Positions 44,285 through 53,330 of a DNA stretch of 64,000 bases are shown piece by piece (position 1 is the stretch's first letter; each line of letters begins with the position of its first letter). A model generated the notes under the pieces. It saw nothing but the letters and a program-made list of their open reading frames with translations, was not told the origin of the DNA and searched no databases. This DNA comes from an uncultured Lachnospiraceae bacterium (GTDB lineage Bacteria; Bacillota; Clostridia; Lachnospirales; Lachnospiraceae). The stretch lies in the NCBI GenBank assembly GCA_947178125.1, contig CAMWXB010000005.1:42184-106183 (forward strand). The letters are read 5' to 3'. Both the position numbers and the translations under genes were made by a program.

Positions 44285-47200
44285 TTACTCCAACAGGAAA
44301 AGCTGTGCTCTGTTCAGCACAATGGAGTCGCTTCCGGTAACGGGTTCCTCCCGGCCGAGCTGTGAAAAGCTCGACTGCACGACGATATAAATGTCCGCAT
44401 TGGTGCGGCTCTCGTTCCGAAGCGGTATGACAGGCGCCTTGATCTTGTATACTTTGCCGGGGACGAGCGCAAACTCCGTTCCGACTTCTACAAGGCGGTT
44501 CTCTTCCACGGTCCATACCTGGGACGCGAAAGGCGTTGCGAGCACACTCTCCCCGCCGATGTCAATACTCGTACCGCTTGTATCATCCTGATAATAGAAG
44601 GATATCTGTACTTTCTTGTTGAAAGCAAGATTCGGCTCCGTTATCTTGAAATAAACATCCGTAGTCTCATCGAGAAGCCCGGCATTGCCGTCCGCCACTT
44701 CTATCATCTGCTCGTCGAACGGAATACAGATACTCTCGATTTCCGGCGCATCCGCGGCAAGCCCCGCCACAATTGCGACTTTCGGGTTCTTAATGCCCAC
44801 ATTATAAGCCGCCATCAGCGCATTGACGAAAAGCCGGCATTCCGTTACGCCCTCATCCGACGCGGAAGGTTCCACACCGGAAGTACCGTCATAGCCGTAA
44901 GGATAATAGTCCTCACCGACGTAAATCACATTTCCTCTGCTGTAAACATAATAATTGTTCGCCGCATCATTTCTGGATATATCATAGGCACTGATGGAAT
45001 CCGACGAAGGATCTTCCAGGCAGTACCATGCCGTAACATCCGCTATGGAATCTTCCCTTCCGTTATCCAGCAGATTCAGCACATAATCTCCGCCCTTTAC
45101 GGATTGTGTCAGCGTACCGCTCTCGCCGATCTCAAAAGGATAATGAGCGATAGAACCGTCATTGATCTGCCGCACGGTCATGCCGCTTCTGGGACCGAAC
45201 ATATCGCTGCTCAAAGACGCATAGCGATAATACCGGCGGTCTCCCTTCTCCTCACCGAGTTTTCCATAAGTCCGTACTTCTCTCTGTCCGAGCAGCGAGC
45301 CGTTGATGCCCATCCTGCCGGTATCGCCGAGCGCTGCCGAAGAAGACATCAGCACGCCTCTTCCTTCCGAAATGTACCGATTGACTGCTCCCGCGGCACT
45401 TCCAAGATTTTCCGCCGGTCCAAAGCCCAATACGAGCACGTCAAAACCTTTCAGATAATTTTCATTCTGCGCAAGCTGCTGCTCTAACTGCGCCGCTGAC
45501 ATCGTTTTGATTTCAAAGTCCGAACCTGTCAGGGCTTCCGCACTCTTCAGATAGTGGCCCATCATCGTCTGGTCATCCGCCTCAAAGGCCAGCGCCAGAT
45601 TATACTTCCCGGCCTCGTTGACATTCGGCTCATCCGCCGCAATCTGCAGAATCCGGACTGTTGTCAGGTTATCATAAGAAACTTCAAAAAATCCTGTTAA
45701 AGCATCCCGCCTGTAGGAATTGCCCGAATCGGACACCTCCAGCTTCCAAGGCAGGATTCCCTTCTGCGGTGTCTCGAACTCAATCGTAAATTCTCCGTTA
45801 TCCGTCGAAAAGCCGTCGTAGATTTCTTCCTCCGGCGCAAATCTGCCGTCCTGATTCCGATCCAGATAAACGCGGATATCCACATTATCCGAATATGCCT
45901 CACCCCGGTCGTCTTCTATCCGGTAAGCAACGCTCGCCCGGTACCTGCCTTCCGCATCGACCCGGATCTGCTGTACGATTCTCGGCTGTTCTTCCACTTC
46001 GTTATCATCCGCATTCACATACTGTATCTGCGGCCTGCGTATGTTGACCTGCGCCGCAAATAACGCGCTGCTATGGACATCGGAAATCGTATACAGATAA
46101 TCCTCGTATTCATTGACTGCTGTCTTCAGGAACTCATACATCTGTGAATTGCTGTCCACATAATCCGTATTGATCTCATCCTCGCCCGCATCCTTCGCCG
46201 TCTGTCCGGTAAAGAAATCATCTTCCACGACGATCGGATAACCGGCTTTCATGAAATCGATCAGCGCATTCTTTTTCTGCGGAGTGATATCAATCCCCTC
46301 GTAACGCTCATCGCCCTCTGTCGCATAGTCACCGATACTGCTGTATACAATGCCATTCATCTCATCATCGTTATACACTGTATGACGCTTTCCGTCTTCC
46401 CGCTCATAATTGAGGCGCCGCCCATCGAGCCCGATGAATATCATCTGATATTTATTGTTGATATCGCTCTGGTCACCGGAAAATTCCGCCACCGAAATCG
46501 TGTCTACATCAATATTGATCACTTTTGAACTTCTAAGAATCTGCTGTCCGGAACCAGACGTATCTTCTTTTTTCCAATAAAGAACGGTGTTGCCTTTCAC
46601 TTCATCGCTCTTCAGATCCGACTTGGTATTCGTCGTCGGCTGCAGTTCCAGCACACGGATATCCCGGAAATCGCTGATCAGTCCGACAGCATAATTGATG
46701 ATATACTGCACAGCCCTTGCTTTGCTGACAATTTCCGAAATTTTATCGTCATCGGAAAGCGTGCTGTTCTCTACCTTCAGAGCCGTCAGAACTTCCATAA
46801 ATCCTGCCGAGACCTTGCCATCATCAAAAGGCTCATAAAAGTCTTCCGATACGAGGAGCGTTTCATCATTTACGATATAAATATTGCGGTTTACATAATT
46901 ATAATTATTATCCGTCTTATCGGGATAGTCTTTCGACGCCAGATTCATCATCATATTATCGGATGATTCCATATCCTGATAGTATGCGGACAGATTCTTT
47001 TTGAGCAGAATCCGGACGAGTTTCTGATAATTCAACAGGCTCTGCTCCGTTCCCGGTGTCTGACCCGTGTCCGGGCTCTGTCCTGCATCTCCATCAGGTC
47101 CTGAACCTGCCACGCCATAACCTGCCGTCAGGATTGCATAATCGGCAATCACCGGCATCAAATCCGTGACCGCACGATAAACAATGGAAAAAAGCACGTC

Positions 47201-49435
47201 CGCCGGCATATCCCCGTCGTTTTCCGTCATATAATGGATGGTCGAACCGCTTCCGAGAAATTCTCCCAGGCCGGCCTCCAGATAGACCAGATCGGCATTC
47301 ATGACATCATAGGAAGTCACCATGTCTGCCGTAACAACCCGCACCTGAATATCAAAAGTTTCCGATTCGTTATCATCCCCCGCCAGAGAATGGAACACAT
47401 ACCGCTCCAGCCAGTCGCTGCCGCCGCTGCATTTAAAATAGGTCGGTGCATTATAGAGCATCAAGAGAGAACCCGCTTCTGTTTCCGGAACTTCCTGCAA
47501 TTTATACTGTCCCTGGCCCGCGCCTGCATATACAAATCTCCCGTCCGGCACGATCGTACTCATCAGCGGTTCTATTCCGTCTTCCAGTTCATCCCCGCCG
47601 GATATCACGCTGCCGCCCGCAAAATTGTATGTATCATAAGGAATCACACCGTCAACGGCCGCTTCTTCCACCGGAACCGCGCTGCCAAGCTGATAAAGCC
47701 CTTCTGCTTCTTCCAGACCGCTGACATACTCGAACTCTACAACATAATATCCATCAGGCAGTCCGCTGCCAATCTGCGGTATGGAAGGAACTTCTTCCCC
47801 CGGTGCCGCAGGCGGAACTGTTCCTCCTGCAGGATCTGAGCCGGTGGGGGGGGCCTGTGTTGTCCCTGTGTCCGGATTGTCCGGATTAGTCGAACCCGCA
47901 TCATCAGGCTGCTCCGATTCCGTCGGCGCTGCCGGCTGTCCTGTCCCTCCAGGCTGTGTGTTGTCTCCTGATGTATTATCTCCTGACGTATTGTCTTCCG
48001 GTGTATCCGCTGGTGCGGTATTATTATCCGCTGGCGGTATGTCATTTGGAAGCCCCGATTGTATTCCCGCTTCCGACAGCAGGAGCACCGAATCTTCAAC
48101 GAATACGAGTTTACGCCAGGTAAGGCTTGCGGTATCTATGCTTTCTGTCGATGTAACTTCGCCGTCATCATTGCCTTCACCAGCGTCATCGGGGTCATTA
48201 CCCTCTCCCTCAGTTCCATCATTTTCCTCAGTTCCACCAGCCCCTTCATCTCCCTCAGTTCCATCGGAGCCATCATCTCCTTCAGTTCCATCGGAACCGC
48301 CGTCATTTCCGTCACTTCCCTCTTCGGAATCATTACCTTCATCGCCTTCATTATCTTCACCGGAAGAATCATCACCATCGGATGTATTATTATCGCCATC
48401 CTCCTGAGGTGGTTCCGTATCATCGGGATTCTCCGATTCATCCGGGTTTTCTACATCCGGTGTATTTTCATCCGTAACATTATCTTCCGCATCATTTCCA
48501 TCCGGAGCTTCATCTGCTTCATCCTCCTGCGCTCCTTCATCCCGTGGAATGTCCCTTATATGTCCCGCATACTTAAAAACACCGTCTTCCAACAGATAAA
48601 CACCGGTAGTATCCGAATATTCCCCGCCTGTGACCTGTTTATAATCTAAGACCCTGTATCCCTGCAGGGCAGGTTCCTGTTCATAGTAAAAGACTGCATG
48701 ATAAGCGCCGCTCCCTCCGGCCCATTCGTAAGCAGTTCCATCGCCCATCGCGTCCATCGCAAAAGAACCGAGGAGATTATAATCGAAGCCGGTCCTGTCA
48801 GCGCCTTCTACATATGGCTGCACCGCAGCATGAACAAAACCGTACTGCCGATGAACCGCACTGCCGCTGCCATCCGGAAAATAACTGTCATATATCCGAA
48901 TCCAGCCGTTTTCTTCCGATAAATTGGGGGTAACGCCTGCATAACCTTCCTGATAACTTATCTGGAACAGGGAAGTATCCATTCCCGGCGGCAAAAGCGC
49001 AGCTGCGAGCCCTTCCCTCTCTTCATAGCGGTAAAAGGCTTCCTGATAGTTGTTAAAGGTCGTCTGTAAACTCTCTTCCGCCGGTATCTGCCCATTCGTC
49101 AGATATCCTATCGTACCGAGGGAAGCGTCCGAAATACTTATTACCGTACCGTCTGAAAGCGTATATGCATACGATGCCGTTCCCGGCACGATATCCAATA
49201 TGACAAAAGGCTCCCCTTCGCCGTGGTTCTCCACTACCTTGCCGATTCCGCTGAAAGATTCCTGCGCTTCTACGGGCGTTGCACTGTTCAGAAAATGCCA
49301 GAAAGAAGTGCCTGCGACTGCGACCGCAAGTACGGAGGCAGTTGCAGCGAGCAAAAGTTTTTTACCCGCGCGCGGTTTTATCTGGTTGTTCTGGTATTTA
49401 TACCTGTATCGTCTTGCTACTCTTTTTCTTTTCAT
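44285..49435 (-). CDS. Very large secreted/surface protein of the pilus locus
   Basis: The 1,716-residue product has a basic N-terminus, a membrane or signal segment (about residues 27-48) and a possible cleavage site near VEAQES. An N-terminal domain (about 60-290) is followed by long acidic Asp/Glu/Gly/Asn low-complexity sequence (about 297-440) and Pro/Thr/Asp-rich sequence (about 475-560). A large C-terminal half follows. It includes a glutamine-amidotransferase-like stretch (FDVLVLGFGPAENLGSAAG, YISEGRGVLMSSSAALGDTG) and beta-rich segments with YLDRNQDGRFAPEEEIYDGF. It resembles big Lachnospiraceae pilus-locus proteins annotated with DUF5057, but I cannot confirm this. It could be a pilus-associated adhesin. 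Confidence 0.7.
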   Translation of the reverse strand: MKRKRVARRYRYKYQNNQIKPRAGKKLLLAATASVLAVAVAGTSFWHFLNSATPVEAQESFSGIGKVVENHGEGEPFVILDIVPGTASYAYTLSDGTVISISDASLGTIGYLTNGQIPAEESLQTTFNNYQEAFYRYEEREGLAAALLPPGMDTSLFQISYQEGYAGVTPNLSEENGWIRIYDSYFPDGSGSAVHRQYGFVHAAVQPYVEGADRTGFDYNLLGSFAMDAMGDGTAYEWAGGSGAYHAVFYYEQEPALQGYRVLDYKQVTGGEYSDTTGVYLLEDGVFKYAGHIRDIPRDEGAQEDEADEAPDGNDAEDNVTDENTPDVENPDESENPDDTEPPQEDGDNNTSDGDDSSGEDNEGDEGNDSEEGSDGNDGGSDGTEGDDGSDGTEGDEGAGGTEENDGTEGEGNDPDDAGEGNDDGEVTSTESIDTASLTWRKLVFVEDSVLLLSEAGIQSGLPNDIPPADNNTAPADTPEDNTSGDNTSGDNTQPGGTGQPAAPTESEQPDDAGSTNPDNPDTGTTQAPPTGSDPAGGTVPPAAPGEEVPSIPQIGSGLPDGYYVVEFEYVSGLEEAEGLYQLGSAVPVEEAAVDGVIPYDTYNFAGGSVISGGDELEDGIEPLMSTIVPDGRFVYAGAGQGQYKLQEVPETEAGSLLMLYNAPTYFKCSGGSDWLERYVFHSLAGDDNESETFDIQVRVVTADMVTSYDVMNADLVYLEAGLGEFLGSGSTIHYMTENDGDMPADVLFSIVYRAVTDLMPVIADYAILTAGYGVAGSGPDGDAGQSPDTGQTPGTEQSLLNYQKLVRILLKKNLSAYYQDMESSDNMMMNLASKDYPDKTDNNYNYVNRNIYIVNDETLLVSEDFYEPFDDGKVSAGFMEVLTALKVENSTLSDDDKISEIVSKARAVQYIINYAVGLISDFRDIRVLELQPTTNTKSDLKSDEVKGNTVLYWKKEDTSGSGQQILRSSKVINIDVDTISVAEFSGDQSDINNKYQMIFIGLDGRRLNYEREDGKRHTVYNDDEMNGIVYSSIGDYATEGDERYEGIDITPQKKNALIDFMKAGYPIVVEDDFFTGQTAKDAGEDEINTDYVDSNSQMYEFLKTAVNEYEDYLYTISDVHSSALFAAQVNIRRPQIQYVNADDNEVEEQPRIVQQIRVDAEGRYRASVAYRIEDDRGEAYSDNVDIRVYLDRNQDGRFAPEEEIYDGFSTDNGEFTIEFETPQKGILPWKLEVSDSGNSYRRDALTGFFEVSYDNLTTVRILQIAADEPNVNEAGKYNLALAFEADDQTMMGHYLKSAEALTGSDFEIKTMSAAQLEQQLAQNENYLKGFDVLVLGFGPAENLGSAAGAVNRYISEGRGVLMSSSAALGDTGRMGINGSLLGQREVRTYGKLGEEKGDRRYYRYASLSSDMFGPRSGMTVRQINDGSIAHYPFEIGESGTLTQSVKGGDYVLNLLDNGREDSIADVTAWYCLEDPSSDSISAYDISRNDAANNYYVYSRGNVIYVGEDYYPYGYDGTSGVEPSASDEGVTECRLFVNALMAAYNVGIKNPKVAIVAGLAADAPEIESICIPFDEQMIEVADGNAGLLDETTDVYFKITEPNLAFNKKVQISFYYQDDTSGTSIDIGGESVLATPFASQVWTVEENRLVEVGTEFALVPGKVYKIKAPVIPLRNESRTNADIYIVVQSSFSQLGREEPVTGSDSIVLNRAQLFLLE

Positions 49436-49530
49436 GCTGTGTTCGTCCTGTTTTTTGTAATAGATTTCATTTTTTTATCAAGTCACCTACCGGAATCATT
49501 ATTGCATCATTGCCAATAAATCAGCTGTTT

Positions 49531-52500
49531 TTATTTGACTACTGTCCAATTGGTGTCGGTACTCTTGCAGGTAAGAGTAATGGTATCTTTTATTTCCACT
49601 ACAGCACCGACACTACCATCCCATACCCAAGAAGAAGACATCAGTTTCAGAGTATAAGCATCCGTATTTTTATCATAAGTACATACTATCTGTTCGCAGT
49701 TATGCCAACCCGTTCCAGTATTTCCAATCACCTGAAACTTAAACCCAATTCCATTTCCCGTTATCGTCTGCGGCGCATCTGCATATTGCAGCTTAAACCC
49801 GAACTGCCCTCCGCCTTGTCCAGTAAATGCAGCATCAGTCGGTAATGGAATATACGCCTTAACATTTTGTGTATTTCCATTGCTATCCTTCATCACAAAA
49901 GAAGCATTGCTTCCATCTATTTGAAGCGGCCCATTGTATAACGGTATTAAATTCTGCCCGGTTGCAGTAAACTGGTCATCCAGAGAACCTTTGTCAAGAC
50001 GGCTCCACTCCGTACCGTTCGCGGCACAGCGGAAGCGTCCGGCAGATTTTTCTACATCAAGCTCCCATACCGGATTCCGGAACCGATAGAACAGTTCAAT
50101 CTCGTATACATCGTCTATTGCATAATACTGACAGGCCATTTTGGAAAACTCAACTCCATAGCTGCCACCATCCACACCAAGCATCTGAAACCAGTTACTC
50201 TGTGATGTTTCCTGCCGGGATGTATTTTGCAGGGCAAAATATTCTGAGAACTTCGATTCCGAAGGAAGCGGGAAGTAAATTTCCCCTTTTGCAAAGCTTG
50301 TCGAAGTAGTATATGCCCACAAATCCAGATTACCTTTTCCTGCTATTTCAAAATTAATCGCGCTCTCCGGCCTGTAATAATAGTGCATACCGTAGTCCGG
50401 CTCATAGTTATACCAATGTACATTATATCTTTGCGCATCCGTTGCATTCGAATACTTGAAAAAGGGAATATAATGATAACTGCCAATTGCATTGATTGCA
50501 CCGTTGTTATTCATGTCAATTTTTATACACAGTTCTCTAGCTTTATGTACATTACAACTACTAAATTGTAATCCGCCGACACTTCCTGTTCCCGTATAAG
50601 AGCCGTCATTCTCCTGATAAGTCCATAGTGGTGTCCACTCTGAAATATCCGTTCCCTTGCCTGTATATACATTACATTTCGAATCGTTTAAAACCCTTTC
50701 GCCCTCGCTTCTGGTACTGCTTATGGCAACCAGCGGACAGGAGACATAAGACGGACTGAGCGCAGAAATCGTCTGGATATCCACCTGCTCCCCTACATAC
50801 TTCCTTCCATCATAGAAAACCGTAAACTGCGGACGAAGCAGCGGTACTGTTACTTTGGTGGAAGAAGGTATCTCACCTACATATGTTCCAGTACTATCCA
50901 AATGACCATTATATTCTGCAACTATCTCATCCCGTCTGGCAGCATAATCCGAAGCATTCTTATCCAGAGCATAGTCCAATACCTGAACGGAAATATAATA
51001 ATTATGATCTAGATTCAGGCCAAATAAATCGGCTCCGACACGAATAGCCTTACCGTCACTGTCATAAATCATAACTTTATCATTCGCCATTGGCGCATTG
51101 GGGTCATCCGTCTTAATACGCACACATATTAACGAATAGTGGCTGCTGTAATCCCAAGATAATGTAAGCGGTTCATCACCATACTTGAAATCGCCGTCCC
51201 AATGAAGGTCCACATTTGTTTCCGCAACTTTCAGCGTAATCGTTCCATATACAACACCGCTTCCGCCCGCCTTTGTATAACCTTTCTCAACAGATAAAAG
51301 AGACGCCGCCTGAATCTCGATCTCATCGCCTTTTTTCGCATCCGGACTGACACGGAAAGTCGCTGTCCTGTTATCACTCGACTCCATTGTAACAAGATCC
51401 GCCCCACGAATGATCTGCCATCCATACATCGGATATTCATCTGCTACAACATATTTATCTTTTGTCGTCGGGTCATCACATCCACCACAGGAAACACCCA
51501 GCTTGTTTCCTTCTGTTGTTGCGGAAATCGTAAAGGTTTTACCGGCAGAGACTTCATTACTTCCGTTTTCAGCATTTTCATCTTCCGATTTATAAAGCGC
51601 TACCGTCTTCGCCCTTTTCACATAAACGATTACTTCCGCTGTCGCATGATTTCCTTCGGAGTCCACAGCATTCGTCGTAATAATGACTTTGAAACTGTCA
51701 GCCGTCTCACCGGATGCGATATTGATGATGCCGTTCGTCGTATCGCTGAATTGTGTTGCACTGTCATCCGGCGGCGTTTCGGTGGATACCGACCACGTCA
51801 CGCTTTTATCCATGATATTCTGCCCGGATACAAGAGGCGTCGAAAAATGATACGTCTCACCCGGCTCCAGAATAACGGAATTTTCCTTCGGAACGACACT
51901 CAGTTTTACCCGTTTATCCAACTGCTCCAGATCCACATCGTTGATGCGAACTTTATTACGGATCGTAATGTTGTTGGAAGTATGATAAGTCTTGTTATCT
52001 CTTTCAAAGGTCATGGAAATCTGTACGACCCTTTTTTCCTCAACCTGCGTCAAATCTACGTTAAATTCGGTCACATATTCCGCCAAAACAACCTGACCTT
52101 CCGCCGCCGTCTGTGGAAAATCTTTCTGGTCAACATCAATTTCGGCATAATAAAGCTTCGCCTCTTCCTTATTCCAGTAGAACTGATAATTCTTCTCGTT
52201 GCCCCTGCCGCTCTCGATTATCATTTCATAGACAGGATTTCCCTCCGAATCCACTTTAGGACTTCCGTCCTCATTTACCTCCTGAACCGGCTTACCGTCC
52301 GCATCCAGCTTTATCGTGCCTGCACCGTTGAACATCGTCAGACTCTTATCCTGCGGCTCAAAAGTGAAATCTCCATCTTTAACAACAAGAACAGGCGTAC
52401 CGTCTTCTGCATACCCGGCATAATTTACGCTTCTGGTGGTATCAATGATGACATCGGAAATCTGATTCAACGCAAGCTGTGCTTCCTGCTGCAGCATGAT

Positions 52501-52629
52501 CTCCGTATTCGCCGCTGCATAACTTTTCGAACCTACTACAATGAATGAACAGACCGCCGCAGTCACAATTGACAAGATGACGATACCGATCAAAAGTTCC
52601 ACCAACGTAAAACCCCTCTGGTCTTTCAT
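49531..52629 (-). CDS. Very long minor pilin (PilW/GspJ-like) with Ig-like domains
   Basis: The product starts MKDQRGFTLVELLIGIVILS, a prepilin signal with Gly(-1), Phe(+1) and Glu(+5), cut by PilD. The pilin helix is followed by about 1,000 residues of beta-rich sequence instead of the usual ~150-200. It includes a bacterial Ig-like stretch (SVILEPGETYHFSTPLVSGQ, residues ~260-350), further repeats, and a tail of Trp/Tyr-rich beta segments. Such a size suggests an adhesive tip domain. The longest frame begins 20 codons upstream; GGGGGAAGGA before the ATG at 52627-52629 supports the start used. Confidence 0.8.
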   Translation of the reverse strand: MKDQRGFTLVELLIGIVILSIVTAAVCSFIVVGSKSYAAANTEIMLQQEAQLALNQISDVIIDTTRSVNYAGYAEDGTPVLVVKDGDFTFEPQDKSLTMFNGAGTIKLDADGKPVQEVNEDGSPKVDSEGNPVYEMIIESGRGNEKNYQFYWNKEEAKLYYAEIDVDQKDFPQTAAEGQVVLAEYVTEFNVDLTQVEEKRVVQISMTFERDNKTYHTSNNITIRNKVRINDVDLEQLDKRVKLSVVPKENSVILEPGETYHFSTPLVSGQNIMDKSVTWSVSTETPPDDSATQFSDTTNGIINIASGETADSFKVIITTNAVDSEGNHATAEVIVYVKRAKTVALYKSEDENAENGSNEVSAGKTFTISATTEGNKLGVSCGGCDDPTTKDKYVVADEYPMYGWQIIRGADLVTMESSDNRTATFRVSPDAKKGDEIEIQAASLLSVEKGYTKAGGSGVVYGTITLKVAETNVDLHWDGDFKYGDEPLTLSWDYSSHYSLICVRIKTDDPNAPMANDKVMIYDSDGKAIRVGADLFGLNLDHNYYISVQVLDYALDKNASDYAARRDEIVAEYNGHLDSTGTYVGEIPSSTKVTVPLLRPQFTVFYDGRKYVGEQVDIQTISALSPSYVSCPLVAISSTRSEGERVLNDSKCNVYTGKGTDISEWTPLWTYQENDGSYTGTGSVGGLQFSSCNVHKARELCIKIDMNNNGAINAIGSYHYIPFFKYSNATDAQRYNVHWYNYEPDYGMHYYYRPESAINFEIAGKGNLDLWAYTTSTSFAKGEIYFPLPSESKFSEYFALQNTSRQETSQSNWFQMLGVDGGSYGVEFSKMACQYYAIDDVYEIELFYRFRNPVWELDVEKSAGRFRCAANGTEWSRLDKGSLDDQFTATGQNLIPLYNGPLQIDGSNASFVMKDSNGNTQNVKAYIPLPTDAAFTGQGGGQFGFKLQYADAPQTITGNGIGFKFQVIGNTGTGWHNCEQIVCTYDKNTDAYTLKLMSSSWVWDGSVGAVVEIKDTITLTCKSTDTNWTVVK

Positions 52630-52706
52630 ACAGTTTTTATCCTTCCCCCGTCTTTCCATACGAATACCATGCCTTTCTGTTATCTGCAATATCCGGGCTC
52701 ATCCGA

Positions 52707-53237
52707 TTACTGAAGCACAAGTTCGACTTTCCCGGTCAATTCAATGAGCGTCAGTTCATAAGAACGGCTTCCGCCCTTGACATATATCTTTTCACAAAGC
52801 GTACAGCCATTTTTATCAGTAAAGGAACCATTGCTCCTGTCATAGCCGATCATCAGGGAGCTGCCGGATGTCAGTTCCGTTTCTGTTCCGCCTGTTGTAT
52901 AGGAAACATAGACTCTGGAATTACCGAGTTTCTCCGGAACAGGATTTCCGCTTTCATCAGCCTTTTTCGGTTCCCAGCTGGTGCCGCTCTTAATCCACTG
53001 CACAGCGTATACACAATCGTCGGAAGCATCCCGATAGATCTCCACTCTTGCCCCACTTTTACCCATAGCAGTCACTTTATTCTCGGCAAGCGCTTCTTTG
53101 ATATCATTCGCACAGGCTTTCGCACCGGCGCCGAATATCATATTGATGGAAAAAAAAGCCGTTCCAGTCAAAAGCGCCATGATCGCGATGACAATTATCA
53201 ATTCCACCAAAGAATAACCTTTGTTATCTTTTCTCAT
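52707..53237 (-). CDS. Minor pseudopilin, GspH/FimT-like
   Basis: The 176-residue product has the prepilin signal MRKDNKGYSLVELIIVIAIM, with Tyr instead of Phe after the cleavage glycine and Glu at +5. The remaining part (ANDIKEALAENKVTAMGKSG and later IMLGY-like and KIYVKGGSRSYELTLIELTG) fits the small GspH/FimT beta domain. Within the locus it would be a tip-complex subunit. It is preceded by a 19-bp tandem repeat that overlaps the end of the upstream gene. Confidence 0.85.
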   Translation of the reverse strand: MRKDNKGYSLVELIIVIAIMALLTGTAFFSINMIFGAGAKACANDIKEALAENKVTAMGKSGARVEIYRDASDDCVYAVQWIKSGTSWEPKKADESGNPVPEKLGNSRVYVSYTTGGTETELTSGSSLMIGYDRSNGSFTDKNGCTLCEKIYVKGGSRSYELTLIELTGKVELVLQ

Positions 53238-53253
53238 AACAACCCCTTATTTC

Positions 53254-53330
53254 TACTTTGAGAAATGTATCTTACTTCGAAAAATATTCTTTACTTTGAG
53301 AAGTTTTTTTACTTTGAAAAGTGTTTTTTA
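53254..53330 (-). repeat. 19-bp tandem repeats between minor pilin genes
   Basis: Four full and one partial copy of a 19-bp unit (plus strand TACTTTGAGAAGTNTTTTT-like) start at 53254, 53273, 53292, 53310 and 53329. Each has an imperfect ACTTTGA-AAGT dyad. The last partial copy overlaps the stop codon of the PilX-like gene. The array fills nearly the whole intergenic gap. Confidence 0.85.

Noticed and set aside
51646..52548. 300-residue plus-strand open frame opposite the long minor pilin
   Set aside because: It is antisense to a gene with a clear prepilin signal and has no recognisable domain or translation signals.
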